DNA of 64,000 nucleotides. Source: Cryobacterium lactosi (GTDB taxonomy: Bacteria > Actinomycetota > Actinomycetes > Actinomycetales > Microbacteriaceae). Where the stretch lies: assembly GCF_004403945.1 (NCBI RefSeq), contig NZ_SOHM01000031.1:336532-400531 (forward strand), in the 5' to 3' direction. The notes under the pieces were generated by a model. That model did not search any database. It saw only the letters and a list, made by a program, of their open reading frames with translations, and was not told the DNA's origin. Shown in pieces: positions 42,813-52,009 of the stretch (position 1 is the stretch's first letter; every line of letters begins with the position of its first letter). Position numbers and translations under genes: made by a program.

Positions 42813-43721
42813 CTACACCCCGGCCGAGGAATCCGACGAAAGGTCGACCGCGGCGATCACCCGGGTCCGCAGGGTGTTGCTCCGCTCGGTGAACCCGCGC
42901 TGACGTCGCACGTATTCGGCCTTGCCCGCCGGGGTTTCGATTGCGACGGGGCGGTATCCCCAGGCGGTGAGATCGTACGGGGATGCCTGCATGTCGAGTT
43001 CCCGGATGTCGCGGGCGAGGTCGAAGCAGTCCAGCAGGAGCTCGCCGGGTACCAGCGGGCCCAGCTTGATCGCCCATTTGTAGACGTCCATGCCCGCGTG
43101 CAGGCAGCCGGGTTGCTCGAGCTGCGGCTGGTTCTCCCGGCTGGGCAGCACGGGAAGGGCCTGCGCCGAGTTGAGGTCGACGGCGGCGGGGGTGAAGAAG
43201 CGGAACGCGTCGAAGTGCGTGCAGGCGATCCGGTGGGTCTCCACGACGCTGTCGGTGTCGTCCTGGCTGAGCCGGAGCGGGGATCCGTGGCGATGTACCC
43301 CCTGTCGGTAGACCATGGCCCACTCGTGCAGGCCGAAGCAGCCGAAGTTGCCGGCCCGCTCCGCGGTGCGTCCCAGCAGGCTCACGATGAAGCGGATGCT
43401 CCGCGAATTCTTCAGGGCGAACGCGGCGTGATCCACGATCACGTCGTCCCCGTCCACGCGGTACCACTTCCAGGCGGCGCGCTCGTCGGCGGCCGCGCCC
43501 TGCAGCAGGATGTTCGCCCCCGGGTGCCATCGTCGCAACAGCCCCGGACGGAACGGGTAGTAGGTGAACAGGAAGTCCTCGACCGGATGGGTGTTCTCGG
43601 TGCCGGCGCGTTCGCGGCGTCCCCGCGTCGCGGCGTCGGCACGATCCTGGTGGCGGCGCTCCAGTTCACGCCAGTCCTCGGCAGCGAGCACGGTGGGCTC
43701 GGTCGGGGCGGAGGTTGGCAC
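42813..43721 (-). CDS. Conserved actinobacterial protein often labelled 3-methyladenine DNA glycosylase
   Basis: 302 aa. Conserved-looking segments include THPVEDFLFTYYPFRPGLLRRWHPG, FGLHEWAMVYRQG, CLHAGMDVYKWAIKLGPLVPGELLLDCFDLARDIRELDMQASPYDL. I do not see a helix-hairpin-helix or MPG fold motif, so the glycosylase label is not supported by motifs. GTG 43721 is chosen because TACCCT (complement of 43728-43733) lies 6 nt upstream. It precedes, on the same strand, the P-type ATPase gene with a 43-nt gap. Function unknown. Confidence 0.75.
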   Translation of the reverse strand: MPTSAPTEPTVLAAEDWRELERRHQDRADAATRGRRERAGTENTHPVEDFLFTYYPFRPGLLRRWHPGANILLQGAAADERAAWKWYRVDGDDVIVDHAAFALKNSRSIRFIVSLLGRTAERAGNFGCFGLHEWAMVYRQGVHRHGSPLRLSQDDTDSVVETHRIACTHFDAFRFFTPAAVDLNSAQALPVLPSRENQPQLEQPGCLHAGMDVYKWAIKLGPLVPGELLLDCFDLARDIRELDMQASPYDLTAWGYRPVAIETPAGKAEYVRRQRGFTERSNTLRTRVIAAVDLSSDSSAGV

Positions 43722-43727
43722 CCTACG

Positions 43728-43733
43728 AGGGTA
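43728..43733 (-). promoter_or_regulatory. -10 box fixing the start of the 302-aa gene
   Basis: TACCCT on the minus strand ends 6 nt before GTG 43721, the recurrent leaderless spacing. The frame is open upstream, so this box decides the start. Confidence 0.5.
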
Positions 43734-43809
43734 CTCGCGGCACGCCGGTGCCGCCCAGCCGGGTGGAGCCGGTCGCGCTACGGCCGGATCAGCCGTAGAG
43801 TAGTCACTA

Positions 43810-43828
43810 GGCGGAACAGTGTTCCGCC
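43810..43828. promoter_or_regulatory. IclR/KdgR-like operator before kduD
   Basis: GGCGGAACA and TGTTCCGCC are perfect 9-bp arms around a single G. The GGAACA-N-TGTTCC core resembles IclR-family sites such as KdgR boxes, and an extra half-site-like GAACATTG follows at about 43834. The gene starts 63 bp downstream. No IclR gene is present in the window. Confidence 0.65.
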
Positions 43829-43890
43829 GGGCAGAACATTGTGTGATCGGCCCGATCCGTCCCATCCGCCAGACCCAGAGGAGCACCACC

Positions 43891-44652
43891 ATGACCGCGA
43901 ACCCCTTCGACCTCACCGGCAAGGTGGCCATCGTGACGGGTGCCAGCAGTGGCATCGGGCTCGCCATGGCGGAGGGGCTGGCCGCGGCCGGCGCCGACAT
44001 CGTGGGCGTGAGCGTCAACATGCCCATGACCGGCAGCGAGGTCTCCCAGCGGGTCGAAGCCCTGGGCCGCAGCTTCACCCCGTACGACACCGACTACGCC
44101 GACCGCGCCGCGATCACCGCCCTCGGTACCGAACTGGCCGCCCTGAACGCCGACATCCTGATCAACAACGCCGGCACCATCCGCCGGGCGCCTGCCGCCG
44201 TGCACTCCGACGAATTCTGGGACGAGGTGATCGCCGTGAACCTGTCGTCACAGTTCGTTCTGAGCCGCGCCGTCGGCGCCAATATGGTCGCCCGCGGCCA
44301 CGGCAAGATCATCTTCACCGCTTCCCTGCTGAGCTTCCAGGGCGGCGTGAACGTGCCCGGCTACACCGCATCCAAGTCGGCCATCGTCGGCCTGGCGAAG
44401 GCGCTGGCAAACGAATGGGCCGTCTCCGGCGTCAACGTGAACGCCATCGCACCCGGCTACATCGCCACGGCGAACACCAAGGACCTGAGGGCGGACGGCG
44501 AGCGGTCCAAGGCCATCCTCGACCGCATCCCGGCCGGCCGTTGGGGCGAGGCGTCCGACCTGGTCGGCGCCGCGGTGTTCCTCTCCAGCAGCGCCTCCGA
44601 CTACGTCAACGGCATCACCCTGCCGGTCGACGGCGGTTGGCTCGCCCGCTAA
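43891..44652 (+). CDS. kduD: SDR dehydrogenase, KduD-like (2-deoxy-D-gluconate/2-keto-3-deoxygluconate type)
   Basis: 253 aa. NAD-binding TGASSGIGLAMAEGLAAAG, NNAGTIRRAP, the catalytic Ser region FTASLLSFQG and YTASKSAIVGLAKALANEW, and the C-terminal GWLAR end typical of KduD. It would act in uronate/pectin breakdown. GAGGAG before ATG 43891 decides the start. It stands alone: no other kdu or uronate genes are near, only the IclR-like palindrome upstream. Closest alternatives are other SDR sugar-alcohol dehydrogenases. Confidence 0.82.
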   Translation: MTANPFDLTGKVAIVTGASSGIGLAMAEGLAAAGADIVGVSVNMPMTGSEVSQRVEALGRSFTPYDTDYADRAAITALGTELAALNADILINNAGTIRRAPAAVHSDEFWDEVIAVNLSSQFVLSRAVGANMVARGHGKIIFTASLLSFQGGVNVPGYTASKSAIVGLAKALANEWAVSGVNVNAIAPGYIATANTKDLRADGERSKAILDRIPAGRWGEASDLVGAAVFLSSSASDYVNGITLPVDGGWLAR

Positions 44653-44664
44653 CCAGCATTCAGG

Positions 44665-44713
44665 TGCGCAAAATCCCCCCTTCGTTGTCGAAACGACGGG
44701 GGGATTTTGCGCA
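44665..44713. terminator. Strong bidirectional terminator
   Basis: Perfect 16-bp arms TGCGCAAAATCCCCCC (44665-44680) and GGGGGGATTTTGCGCA (44698-44713) enclose a smaller TCGTT/AACGA stem. It lies between the converging kduD and GST genes; A- and T-runs lie inside the arms. Confidence 0.85.
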
Positions 44714-44739
44714 ACTGAAGCGCTGAAACTTCCGGCAGC

Positions 44740-45762
44740 CTAGATCGCGGGCACGCGCTCGCTCTCGAGCGGCGCCTCCGGCGGGGTGCCGTCGCCGAAC
44801 GGCCGGCCGCCCAATGACTCACGGCCGTGCGCGGTGAGCCAGACCGAGGCATCCGGGCCCTTCGGCACGATGCCGGTGGGGTTGATGTCGACGTGCGTCA
44901 CGTAGTAGTGCTTCTTGATCTGGTCGAAGTCGATGGTGTCGCCGAAGCCCGGCGTCTGGAACAGGTCCCTGGCATAGGCCCAGAGCACCGGCATCTCGCT
45001 GAGCTTGTTGCGGTTGCATTTGAAGTGGCCGTGGTAGACCGCGTCGAACCGCGCGAGGGTGGTGAACAGGCGGATGTCGGCCTCGGTGATGGTGTCGCCG
45101 ACGAGGTAACGCTGGTTCGCCAGGCGCTCCTCCAGCCAGTCCAGCCGGGCGAACAGGGTGTCGTAGGCCCGCTCGTAGGACTTCTGGCTGCCGGCGAAGC
45201 CGCACTTGTAGACGCCGTTGTTGACGTCGTGGAAGATCAGCTCGGCGACCTCGTCGATCTCCCTGCGCAGGGCCACCGGGTACAGGTCGGGGGCGCCGGG
45301 CCGGTGGTAGTCCACCCACTCGGTCTCGAAGTCCAGGGTGATCTGGGGATAGTTGTTGGTCACCAGCTTGCCGGTGGGCACATCCACGATCGCCGGCACC
45401 GTGATGCCGCGCGGGTAGTCCGGAAAGCGGGCGAAGTACGCATCCTGGATGCGTTCGATGCCCAGCACCGGGTCGACCCCGTTCGGGTCGAGGTCGAAGG
45501 TCCAGCTGTTCTTGTCGTGGGTGGGGCCGGGCAGGCCGAGGGAGATGACCCGCTCCAGACCGAGCAGCCGGCGCACGATGGCGGTGCGGTTCGCCCAGGG
45601 ACAGGCACGAGCGGCCACCAGTCGGTAGCGACCGGGTTCCACGGGCCAGCCGTCTCGGCCGTCGCGGGTGATGCGGTCTTCGATGTAGTTCGTGTCGCGA
45701 TCGAAGTCCTTGCCGGGCTCCACGTAGCTGGGTCGTAGCGTGCTGGGGGTCGAATTAATCAT
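44740..45762 (-). CDS. Xi-class GST-like thiol-hydroquinone reductase
   Basis: 340 aa. ARACPWANRTAIVRRLLGLERVISLGL carries the catalytic Cys of the CPWA motif. The SWTFDLDPNGVDPVLGIERIQDAYF segment and the C-terminal helical domain with the YVGDxITEADIRLFTTLARFDAVY pattern are usual for S-glutathionyl-hydroquinone reductases (YqjG/ECM4). Actinobacteria use mycothiol, so mycothiolyl-hydroquinone reduction is the likely activity. TAGCGT (complement of 45769-45774) lies 6 nt before ATG 45762. Confidence 0.88.
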   Translation of the reverse strand: MINSTPSTLRPSYVEPGKDFDRDTNYIEDRITRDGRDGWPVEPGRYRLVAARACPWANRTAIVRRLLGLERVISLGLPGPTHDKNSWTFDLDPNGVDPVLGIERIQDAYFARFPDYPRGITVPAIVDVPTGKLVTNNYPQITLDFETEWVDYHRPGAPDLYPVALRREIDEVAELIFHDVNNGVYKCGFAGSQKSYERAYDTLFARLDWLEERLANQRYLVGDTITEADIRLFTTLARFDAVYHGHFKCNRNKLSEMPVLWAYARDLFQTPGFGDTIDFDQIKKHYYVTHVDINPTGIVPKGPDASVWLTAHGRESLGGRPFGDGTPPEAPLESERVPAI

Positions 45763-45833
45763 GGCACCACGCTACGGGAAAAACCCGTGCGTACGCATGG
45801 AGTTATCCGTCGTGCAGGGCTCAATCGCGGAGT

Positions 45834-46130
45834 TCAGTCGTGCAGGTGGTGCAGCGGCCACGCCGTAGCGCCGGAGAGCAGCTCGAGCAAGGACTGCGCC
45901 GCTGTGCGGGCCTCTGCCTCGCCGCGCGGATCGTGCACGTCGATGGCGAGGGGCGGGGCTTCCCCGAACTTGGGGATGTCCACCTCGACCCGGCCGCCGT
46001 GCGGCAGTGCGACAAAGGCCGAGGCGGTGTGCGCGCCTTGCACCGACGCATCCAGGGCCGCGGCGATGATGCCGAGCGCCTCCGGTTTGGTGGCGTGGAT
46101 ATCGGCGACGATGGTGGCGACGTGGTCCAT
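45834..46130 (-). CDS. Hypothetical 98-aa protein
   Basis: Begins MDHVATIVADIHATKPEALGIIAAALDASVQGAHT and continues FVALPHGGRVEVDIPKFGEAPPLAIDVHDPRGEAEA. Soluble, alpha/beta, no motif recognised. An AAGGAC sequence 5-6 nt before ATG 46130 decides the start over an upstream methionine at 46175. It lies upstream of the GST gene on the same strand; any link is unproven. Confidence 0.65.
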   Translation of the reverse strand: MDHVATIVADIHATKPEALGIIAAALDASVQGAHTASAFVALPHGGRVEVDIPKFGEAPPLAIDVHDPRGEAEARTAAQSLLELLSGATAWPLHHLHD

Positions 46131-46361
46131 GGTTGTCCTTCGACGGTGGGGCGGTTGACCGTCAGCGTAGTCCAAACCGGAGCGCCGGCCCCGCAGCCAT
46201 GGTGCTCAGCGAGGACGCCGCCCGCGCCCGGACTCCGGGGATGGAACGGTACGCTCACCGAACGACCTGTCGGCCGTTCTGGGGGTACAACGCACCTTAA
46301 CGCGAGGCAAACAGCGGCGAGCGGGTTTGGTGACGCCCGCGGGCTCCGGTAGTCATCTTGT

Positions 46362-48092
46362 ATGAGCAAAGTAACGCAGACGGTGAACCGGGAACTGGGG
46401 GTTGACCGGCCCGTCAGCCTCGGCGAACTGGCCTCGCCCGCCCGTCTGATACCGGCCGACACCCCGCTGGCCGACATCGATCGCACCTTCCGGGCCGAGC
46501 GTGCGCTGCGGTCGCTGGTCGTGCACGACGGCAACCGCTACACGCTCCTGACCCGTGAGCACGTGGAATACACGCTCACCGGGCGACTCGGTTACGGGCG
46601 GGGACTGCACGTGCGCTCGACGGCCGCGCAGATGGTGTCGGGGAGTTCATTCTCGCTGCCGGGACACCTGGAGCTCGGCCACGCCGCCCAGCGCATCCTC
46701 ACTCTGCCGGAGGAGTCGCGCTACCGTGATGTGCTCGTGCTCACCGATTCGGGACCGGGTGTTGTCTCGGTTTCTCAGCTGTTCGAGCGGCTCTCCGCCG
46801 ACTTCCGGTACGCAGCCCTGCACGATTCCCTGACCGGCCTCGCCAACCGGCGGCAGCTCGAAGAACGGGGGTCGACATTCAGCGCCGCCGACCTGGCCGG
46901 AGTGGCCGTGCTGTTCATCGACCTGGATGGGTTCAAGGCCGTGAACGACACCTTCGGCCACCGTGCCGGGGATGAGGTGCTGGTCGGTTTCGCCGACCGG
47001 TTGCGGGGCCTGATGCGTCCCACGGATATTCTGGCCCGGCTCGGCGGCGACGAATTCGCGGCGTTGCTGGTGAATGTGACCGAGGCGCAGGCGCTCGACG
47101 TCGCCAACCGGGTGGTGCTCCACGCCGCCGCTCCGTTCGCGAGCGATGGCCATCTGCTGCACCTGTCCGCGTCGGTGGGTGTCTCGATGGCCGTTGATGT
47201 GGTTGACGAGCTGGAGCTGAGCCAACTCGACGCGCTGCTCAGGCACGCCGACGGTGCGATGATCAAGGCCAAGAAGGCCGGCAAGCGCCAGGTGGCCAGG
47301 CTTGACGGGAAGGGCGCGGCGCCGATCACCCGCAACGCGCTGATCCGGCGCCGGCTGACTGCGGCGTTTGAATCCGAGACCTTCGCGCTGAACTACCAAC
47401 CCCAGCTGGACCTGGTCACGGGGGAGTGCACCGCAGTCGAGGCGCTGCTGCGCTGGCACGACAAAGTGCTGGGCGAAGTGTCACCGGCGGAGTTCATTCC
47501 GATCTTCGAGCTGTCCGGCGACATCCACCGAATCGGTGAGTGGGTGATTGACCAGGCCTGTGCGCAGGCGCGCCGCTGGCTGGATGCCGGTGAGCCACGC
47601 AGCATCGCGATCAATGTGTCGCCGCTTCAGCTCGCCGCTCGTACCGTGGTTCCCCAGGTTCTCGCCGCGCTCACCGCCCATCGGGTGCCCGCCGGGCTGC
47701 TGCAAGTGGAGATCACCGAGGGATCCGAGATCACCGACCTGCCGCGGGCGATCGGGCAGCTGCAGGCGTTGCGGGACGCGGGCCTGAGCATCGCCCTCGA
47801 CGACTACGGCACCGGGTACTCATCCCTGGCCATGCTGCGCGACCTCCCGCTGACCACGGTGAAGATCGACAAGACCTTCATCGACACGATCGAGGACTCA
47901 CCCCAGGATGCGCTCCTGGTCGGCGGAGTCATTGACACGGCCCACGCCTTGGGTCTGAGAGTGACCGCGGAAGGGGTGGAACGGGCCGGCCAGTTGCATC
48001 TGCTGCGGGCGATGGGCTGCGACACCGCGCAGGGCTACCTGATCTCGCGACCTGTGCCTGCGCATCTGCTGCCGACGGGGCAGCGGTGCTGA
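46362..48092 (+). CDS. CBS-GGDEF-EAL cyclic-di-GMP turnover protein
   Basis: 576 aa. Residues about 20-150 look like a CBS pair. The GGDEF domain has LFIDLDGFKAVNDTFGHRAGDEVL and RLGGDEFAALL, with an RPTD I-site five residues before GGDEF, so a diguanylate cyclase under product control is expected. The EAL domain retains EALLRW, INVSP, VEITE, LDDYGTGYSSL, KIDKTFI, AEGVE and QGYLISRP, so phosphodiesterase activity is also expected. The N-terminal CBS pair may sense nucleotides. TAGTCA 6 nt before ATG 46362 fits a leaderless start loosely. Monocistronic by position. Confidence 0.9.
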   Translation: MSKVTQTVNRELGVDRPVSLGELASPARLIPADTPLADIDRTFRAERALRSLVVHDGNRYTLLTREHVEYTLTGRLGYGRGLHVRSTAAQMVSGSSFSLPGHLELGHAAQRILTLPEESRYRDVLVLTDSGPGVVSVSQLFERLSADFRYAALHDSLTGLANRRQLEERGSTFSAADLAGVAVLFIDLDGFKAVNDTFGHRAGDEVLVGFADRLRGLMRPTDILARLGGDEFAALLVNVTEAQALDVANRVVLHAAAPFASDGHLLHLSASVGVSMAVDVVDELELSQLDALLRHADGAMIKAKKAGKRQVARLDGKGAAPITRNALIRRRLTAAFESETFALNYQPQLDLVTGECTAVEALLRWHDKVLGEVSPAEFIPIFELSGDIHRIGEWVIDQACAQARRWLDAGEPRSIAINVSPLQLAARTVVPQVLAALTAHRVPAGLLQVEITEGSEITDLPRAIGQLQALRDAGLSIALDDYGTGYSSLAMLRDLPLTTVKIDKTFIDTIEDSPQDALLVGGVIDTAHALGLRVTAEGVERAGQLHLLRAMGCDTAQGYLISRPVPAHLLPTGQRC

Positions 48093-48227
48093 AATTAGGC
48101 GTATACCTCGCGCATCCGCGCCGACCGGTCGATAATCGGCAGGGTAGGCAGCAGACAGCACTTTTCAGACAGCACCTTCATGAACCGACGGCACGGGCAG
48201 TGAGCCCGGGCAGCAAGGAGAGCGAGC

Positions 48228-48650
48228 ATGAGCACGAAGCTGAACCCCTATCTCAGTTTTCGCGACAACGCCAAGGAGGCGATGGAGTTCTACCACTCGA
48301 TCTTCGGCGGCGAATTGACGCGCAGCACGTTCGCGGAGTTTCAGGCCAGCGAGGACCCGAGCGAGCAGGACAAGACCATGCACGCGGCGCTCACCACCCC
48401 GGCCGGCCTGTCACTCATGGCGGCGGACACCCCCAATGCCATGGAGTACAAGCCCGGCAACAACTTCTCAGTTTCACTCAGCGGTGACAGTGACGACGCC
48501 GCCGAAATGCGCGGCTACTGGGACAAGCTCGTCGACGGCGGATCGGTGACGATGCCGCTGGAGGTCGCGCCGTGGGGTGACAGTTTCGGCATGTGCGTCG
48601 ATAAGTTCGGAGTGGCCTGGATGGTCAATATCGCGGGGGCGCCGCAGTAG
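48228..48650 (+). CDS. VOC-fold PhnB-like protein
   Basis: 140 aa. Opens MSTKLNPYLSFRDNAKEAMEFYHSIFGGEL and ends WGDSFGMCVDKFGVAWMVNIAG, the standard PhnB-like glyoxalase-fold pattern (one strand-helix module at each end). AAGGAG precedes the ATG. The CAGACAGCACYTT motif is directly repeated in the upstream region (about 48151-48180). No catalytic assignment possible; these proteins are often orphan. Confidence 0.85.
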   Translation: MSTKLNPYLSFRDNAKEAMEFYHSIFGGELTRSTFAEFQASEDPSEQDKTMHAALTTPAGLSLMAADTPNAMEYKPGNNFSVSLSGDSDDAAEMRGYWDKLVDGGSVTMPLEVAPWGDSFGMCVDKFGVAWMVNIAGAPQ

Positions 48651-48736
48651 GTCCTGGCCCGCCGCAGCGGTGCTCCTCCCCGAACTGGGGTGGTCGGCCC
48701 TGGTCATTGGAGGGTGGACCTCACTAGCGTCAGAAT

Positions 48737-49444
48737 ATGAGTACATCTCGGGGGAGATCCATAGTTCGTGCCTGTAGCTTCGTGCTGGTCGGGGCCCTCG
48801 CGGGGGCGCTGGCTGGTTGCGCCGGTGAGGGATCGGCGGGCACCACAGCGTCGCCGACAGCGGCCGGTCCGTCCTCAACCGCTGCGCCGTCGGAGACTCC
48901 GACCGTCGCCCCTGTTGTCGCCGTCACCGGACTCGTTCTGACGCCTGAGGCTGTGCAATTGACCTCGAGCGACGAGAGCGTGGTGTCCTTCACCTACTAC
49001 GACCCGATTGAGGGCGTCGTCGGCGCCCTGACCGCAGCGTTTCGCACCGACCCCGTAGTGAGCCGAGAGACGCCCACAATCGAGCCCGGCCCGCAGACTG
49101 TATATGACTGGCCGGGGCTGCGCATCGTCGACGAGGACTGGCCCGCCCTGGCGCCGCTGGACTCGAACTTCTATGTCGTTGTCGAGGAGCCGGAACTGAA
49201 CGGTGTGACCCTGGCGACGGTAGAGGACATCACGATCGGCGACCCGGCGCTCCCTCTTGCCGAGCAGAATCCCAATAGCGGCACTGATGCGGACGGATTC
49301 AATGTCCTCATCGGGCAGATCGATGTCCCCAGAAGCGATGCGAACCCGCGGGACGGTTCGTCTATCTCAGTGTCGGTGTGGACCGACAATCCTGACCGCA
49401 CGATCACCAGCATCACGGCACCGTGGGAGGACTACGGCGTCTGA
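48737..49444 (+). CDS. Lipoprotein of unknown function
   Basis: 235 aa. The leader ends VLVGALAGALAGC (lipobox Cys about 28), followed by a Ser/Thr/Ala/Pro linker to about residue 60. The mature domain is beta-rich (GLVLTPEAVQLTSSDESVVSFTYY; DGFNVLIGQIDVPRSD). No family is recognised. TAGCGT (48725-48730) lies 6 nt before ATG 48737. It is tail to tail with the 838-aa fusion at 49447, with a 2-nt gap. Confidence 0.75.
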   Translation: MSTSRGRSIVRACSFVLVGALAGALAGCAGEGSAGTTASPTAAGPSSTAAPSETPTVAPVVAVTGLVLTPEAVQLTSSDESVVSFTYYDPIEGVVGALTAAFRTDPVVSRETPTIEPGPQTVYDWPGLRIVDEDWPALAPLDSNFYVVVEEPELNGVTLATVEDITIGDPALPLAEQNPNSGTDADGFNVLIGQIDVPRSDANPRDGSSISVSVWTDNPDRTITSITAPWEDYGV

Positions 49445-49446
49445 CC

Positions 49447-51963
49447 TCAGATGAACAGCGTCGTGGTCGACTCGGCGGCCTCACCGAGGAAGGTTGCCAC
49501 GCCGCCGAGCTCGACGCCGGGCATCAGGTCTGTTTCGGCGATACCCAGCAGGTCCATCGTCATTGTGCAGGCGATCAGGCGTGCCCCGCCGGCCTGAGCG
49601 GATGCGATCAACTCGGGCAGTGGCGCTACCTTGTTGTCTCTCATGACCTTCTTGATCATGGCGGCACCGGCACCGAGCATGTTCATCTGGGAGAGCGGGA
49701 GGCTGCCGGCGCCCGAGGGCATCATCGTGGCGAACATCTTGTCCATCAGCTTGCGTTCCCGTTTGGGGGCGTCGGCGCGGCGCAGCGAATTCAGCCCCCA
49801 GAAGGTGAAGAACATCGACACCTCCTCGCCCATGGCCAGGGCGCCGTTGGCGATGATGAAGGCTGCGAGCACCTTGTCGAGGTCGCCGGAGAACACCACG
49901 AAGGAGGTCTTGCCCGGTCCGGCCGGTGCGGCGTTCGCGCCTGAGGCGGCCGGGGCGACGGCGCCGCCCTTGCGCATCGTGGCCACATAGCCGGGGCCCT
50001 CCGGCTCGATGGCCACCAGCTGGTGGCCGTTACGCCTCGCCCAGGCGGGGGCGTCGCTTGCGAAGCCGGGGTCGGACACGTGAACGACCACCTCGTCGCC
50101 GGGGGTGAGAGCCTTCATCCTCTCGGAGAGTTTCATGATCGGGCCCGGGCAGGCCAGGCCGGAGCAGTCCAGATCGACCCGCACGCCTGAGCCCTGGGCC
50201 AGAGCGGTGCTCGCGACGGCGGCGGCCCGGAACGGAGCCGCCTCGGCGTATGCGGTCATCGGCTGCGGCGGTTCGTCGCTCTCCGGCGCCACCTCATGCC
50301 AGGAACGGAAGGTGTCCGAGCCGCCCGACAGGGTGGCGACATCCGTGAACCCACGCTGCACGAGCGCGCGATGGGCGAGATAGCTGCGGAAACCGACCGC
50401 GCAGTAGAGCCGCAACGGCACGGTGTGGTCCCAGCCAGCGGTCGCCTCGCGGATGCTGCCCAGCGGCACGTTCTCGGCACCCGGGAGGTGCCAGATCGAG
50501 AATTCCTCCGGAGTGCGCACGTCGATCAGGCGCGCACCGGCGGTGGCGTCCGGGTAGTCCTGGGCGTACCAGAGGGTGAGGTCGCCACGCAGTACGTTGC
50601 TCGCCACGAAGCCGGCCATGATCACCGGGTCTTTGGCCGAGCCGAACGGTGGGGCGTAGGCGAGTTCGAGCTCCTCGAGGTCGTAGACGCTCTGGCCGGC
50701 GCGGAGTGCGGTGGCGAGCACGTCGAGGCGTTTGTCCACGCCGTCGAAGCCGGCGGCCTGGGCGCCGAGGATTCGCCCGGTGTCGGGGGAGAAGAGCACC
50801 TTGAGCTGCATCATCGCGGTGCCGGGGTAGTAGCCTGCGTGCCCGGACGGGTGCACGTGCACGGCGCGGTACGGCAGGTTCGCGGCCAGGAGCTGGCGTT
50901 CGGTGGCACCGGTGCCGCCGGCCACCATGTCGAAAACCTTGACGATCGAGGTGCCCTGGGTGGAACGGTACTCGGTGGTGCGGCCGCAGATGTTCTCGGC
51001 GGCCACCCGGGCCTGCCGGTTGGCGGGGCCGGCCAGGGGAGCGAGCCACTGGCCGGGCAGCACGGTGTGCGGGGTCTCGACGGAGTCGCCGGCAGCCCAG
51101 ATGTGCGGGTCGGAGGTGCGCATGTGGGTGTCGACGGTGATGCCGCCGCGGGCACCGATGTCGAGTCCTGCGGCCACCGCGAGGGCGGTGTTGGGCCGCA
51201 CGCCGGCGGAGAGGATGACCAGGTCGGCGGGCAGCACCGTGGAGTCGGTCAACTCCACGTTGAGTCCGCCGTCGGGCCGGACTGTGAACGCAGCGGCGGC
51301 CGTGGACAGGTGCAGGCTGATACCGCGGCTGCGGAGGTGGTGTTCGACGGGAACCGACAGCTCGTGGTCAAGCGGCGGCAGGATCTGGTCGCTCATCTCG
51401 ACGACGTCAACGATGGCACCGCGGTGCTTGAGGTTCTCGGCCATTTCCAGGCCGATGTAGCCGGCCCCGATGACCACGGTGCGCACCGGGCCGCGGTCTC
51501 CCGCGGAGGCATGGGCGAGCGCGGCATCCAGTTGCCCCTTGATGGCATCCATGTCGCCGATGCGGCGGAGCACCTGCACGCCGGGCAGGTCGATGCCGGG
51601 CAGCGGCGGGCGGAGGGCCTCGGCGCCCGGGCACAGGGCGAGAGCGTCATAGCTTTCGGTGTACTCACGGTTGGTGTCGACCTCGCGCACCGTGATGGTC
51701 TGCGCGGCGCGGTCGATGGCCGTCACCTCGTGACCGATGCGCACGTCGATGTCGAGGGATTCGCGCAGGCTCTCAGGAGTCTGCAGCAGCAGGCGGCTTC
51801 GATCCGCGATCACCTCACCCACGTGGTAGGGCAATCCGCAGTTGGCGAAGGACACGTGGTGGCCGCGTTCGAGAACGATGATGTCCGCGAACTCGTCCAG
51901 TCGACGGGCTCGGGCGGCGACGGACGCGCCGGCAGCGACTCCTCCAACGACGACGATTTTCAT
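49447..51963 (-). CDS. Four-domain CoA-disulfide reductase-rhodanese-TusA-DsrE fusion
   Basis: 838 aa. FAD/NAD reductase with redox C42 (FANCGLPYHVG) and the usual C-terminal dimerisation region to about residue 450; rhodanese with active C521 (YCAVGFRS); TusA with C605 in LACPGPIMK; a DsrE/DsrF-like domain with C799 (IACTMTMDLLGI). All four active-site cysteines are retained, so one polypeptide could reduce CoA-disulfide/persulfide and pass sulfur through successive cysteines. GGAAGG lies 6 nt before ATG 51963. A CsoR-like operator (52010-52025) precedes it. Related by domains to the 558-aa protein at 692. Confidence 0.93.
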   Translation of the reverse strand: MKIVVVGGVAAGASVAARARRLDEFADIIVLERGHHVSFANCGLPYHVGEVIADRSRLLLQTPESLRESLDIDVRIGHEVTAIDRAAQTITVREVDTNREYTESYDALALCPGAEALRPPLPGIDLPGVQVLRRIGDMDAIKGQLDAALAHASAGDRGPVRTVVIGAGYIGLEMAENLKHRGAIVDVVEMSDQILPPLDHELSVPVEHHLRSRGISLHLSTAAAAFTVRPDGGLNVELTDSTVLPADLVILSAGVRPNTALAVAAGLDIGARGGITVDTHMRTSDPHIWAAGDSVETPHTVLPGQWLAPLAGPANRQARVAAENICGRTTEYRSTQGTSIVKVFDMVAGGTGATERQLLAANLPYRAVHVHPSGHAGYYPGTAMMQLKVLFSPDTGRILGAQAAGFDGVDKRLDVLATALRAGQSVYDLEELELAYAPPFGSAKDPVIMAGFVASNVLRGDLTLWYAQDYPDATAGARLIDVRTPEEFSIWHLPGAENVPLGSIREATAGWDHTVPLRLYCAVGFRSYLAHRALVQRGFTDVATLSGGSDTFRSWHEVAPESDEPPQPMTAYAEAAPFRAAAVASTALAQGSGVRVDLDCSGLACPGPIMKLSERMKALTPGDEVVVHVSDPGFASDAPAWARRNGHQLVAIEPEGPGYVATMRKGGAVAPAASGANAAPAGPGKTSFVVFSGDLDKVLAAFIIANGALAMGEEVSMFFTFWGLNSLRRADAPKRERKLMDKMFATMMPSGAGSLPLSQMNMLGAGAAMIKKVMRDNKVAPLPELIASAQAGGARLIACTMTMDLLGIAETDLMPGVELGGVATFLGEAAESTTTLFI

Positions 51964-52009
51964 GGGATGCCTTCCGTTGGCCTGGACGGTCTCACGGCCA
52001 GCCGGGCAG

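Noticed and set aside
42813..43721. Firm call as 3-methyladenine DNA glycosylase
   Set aside because: The usual label is not backed by glycosylase motifs in this sequence, so it is left as unknown.
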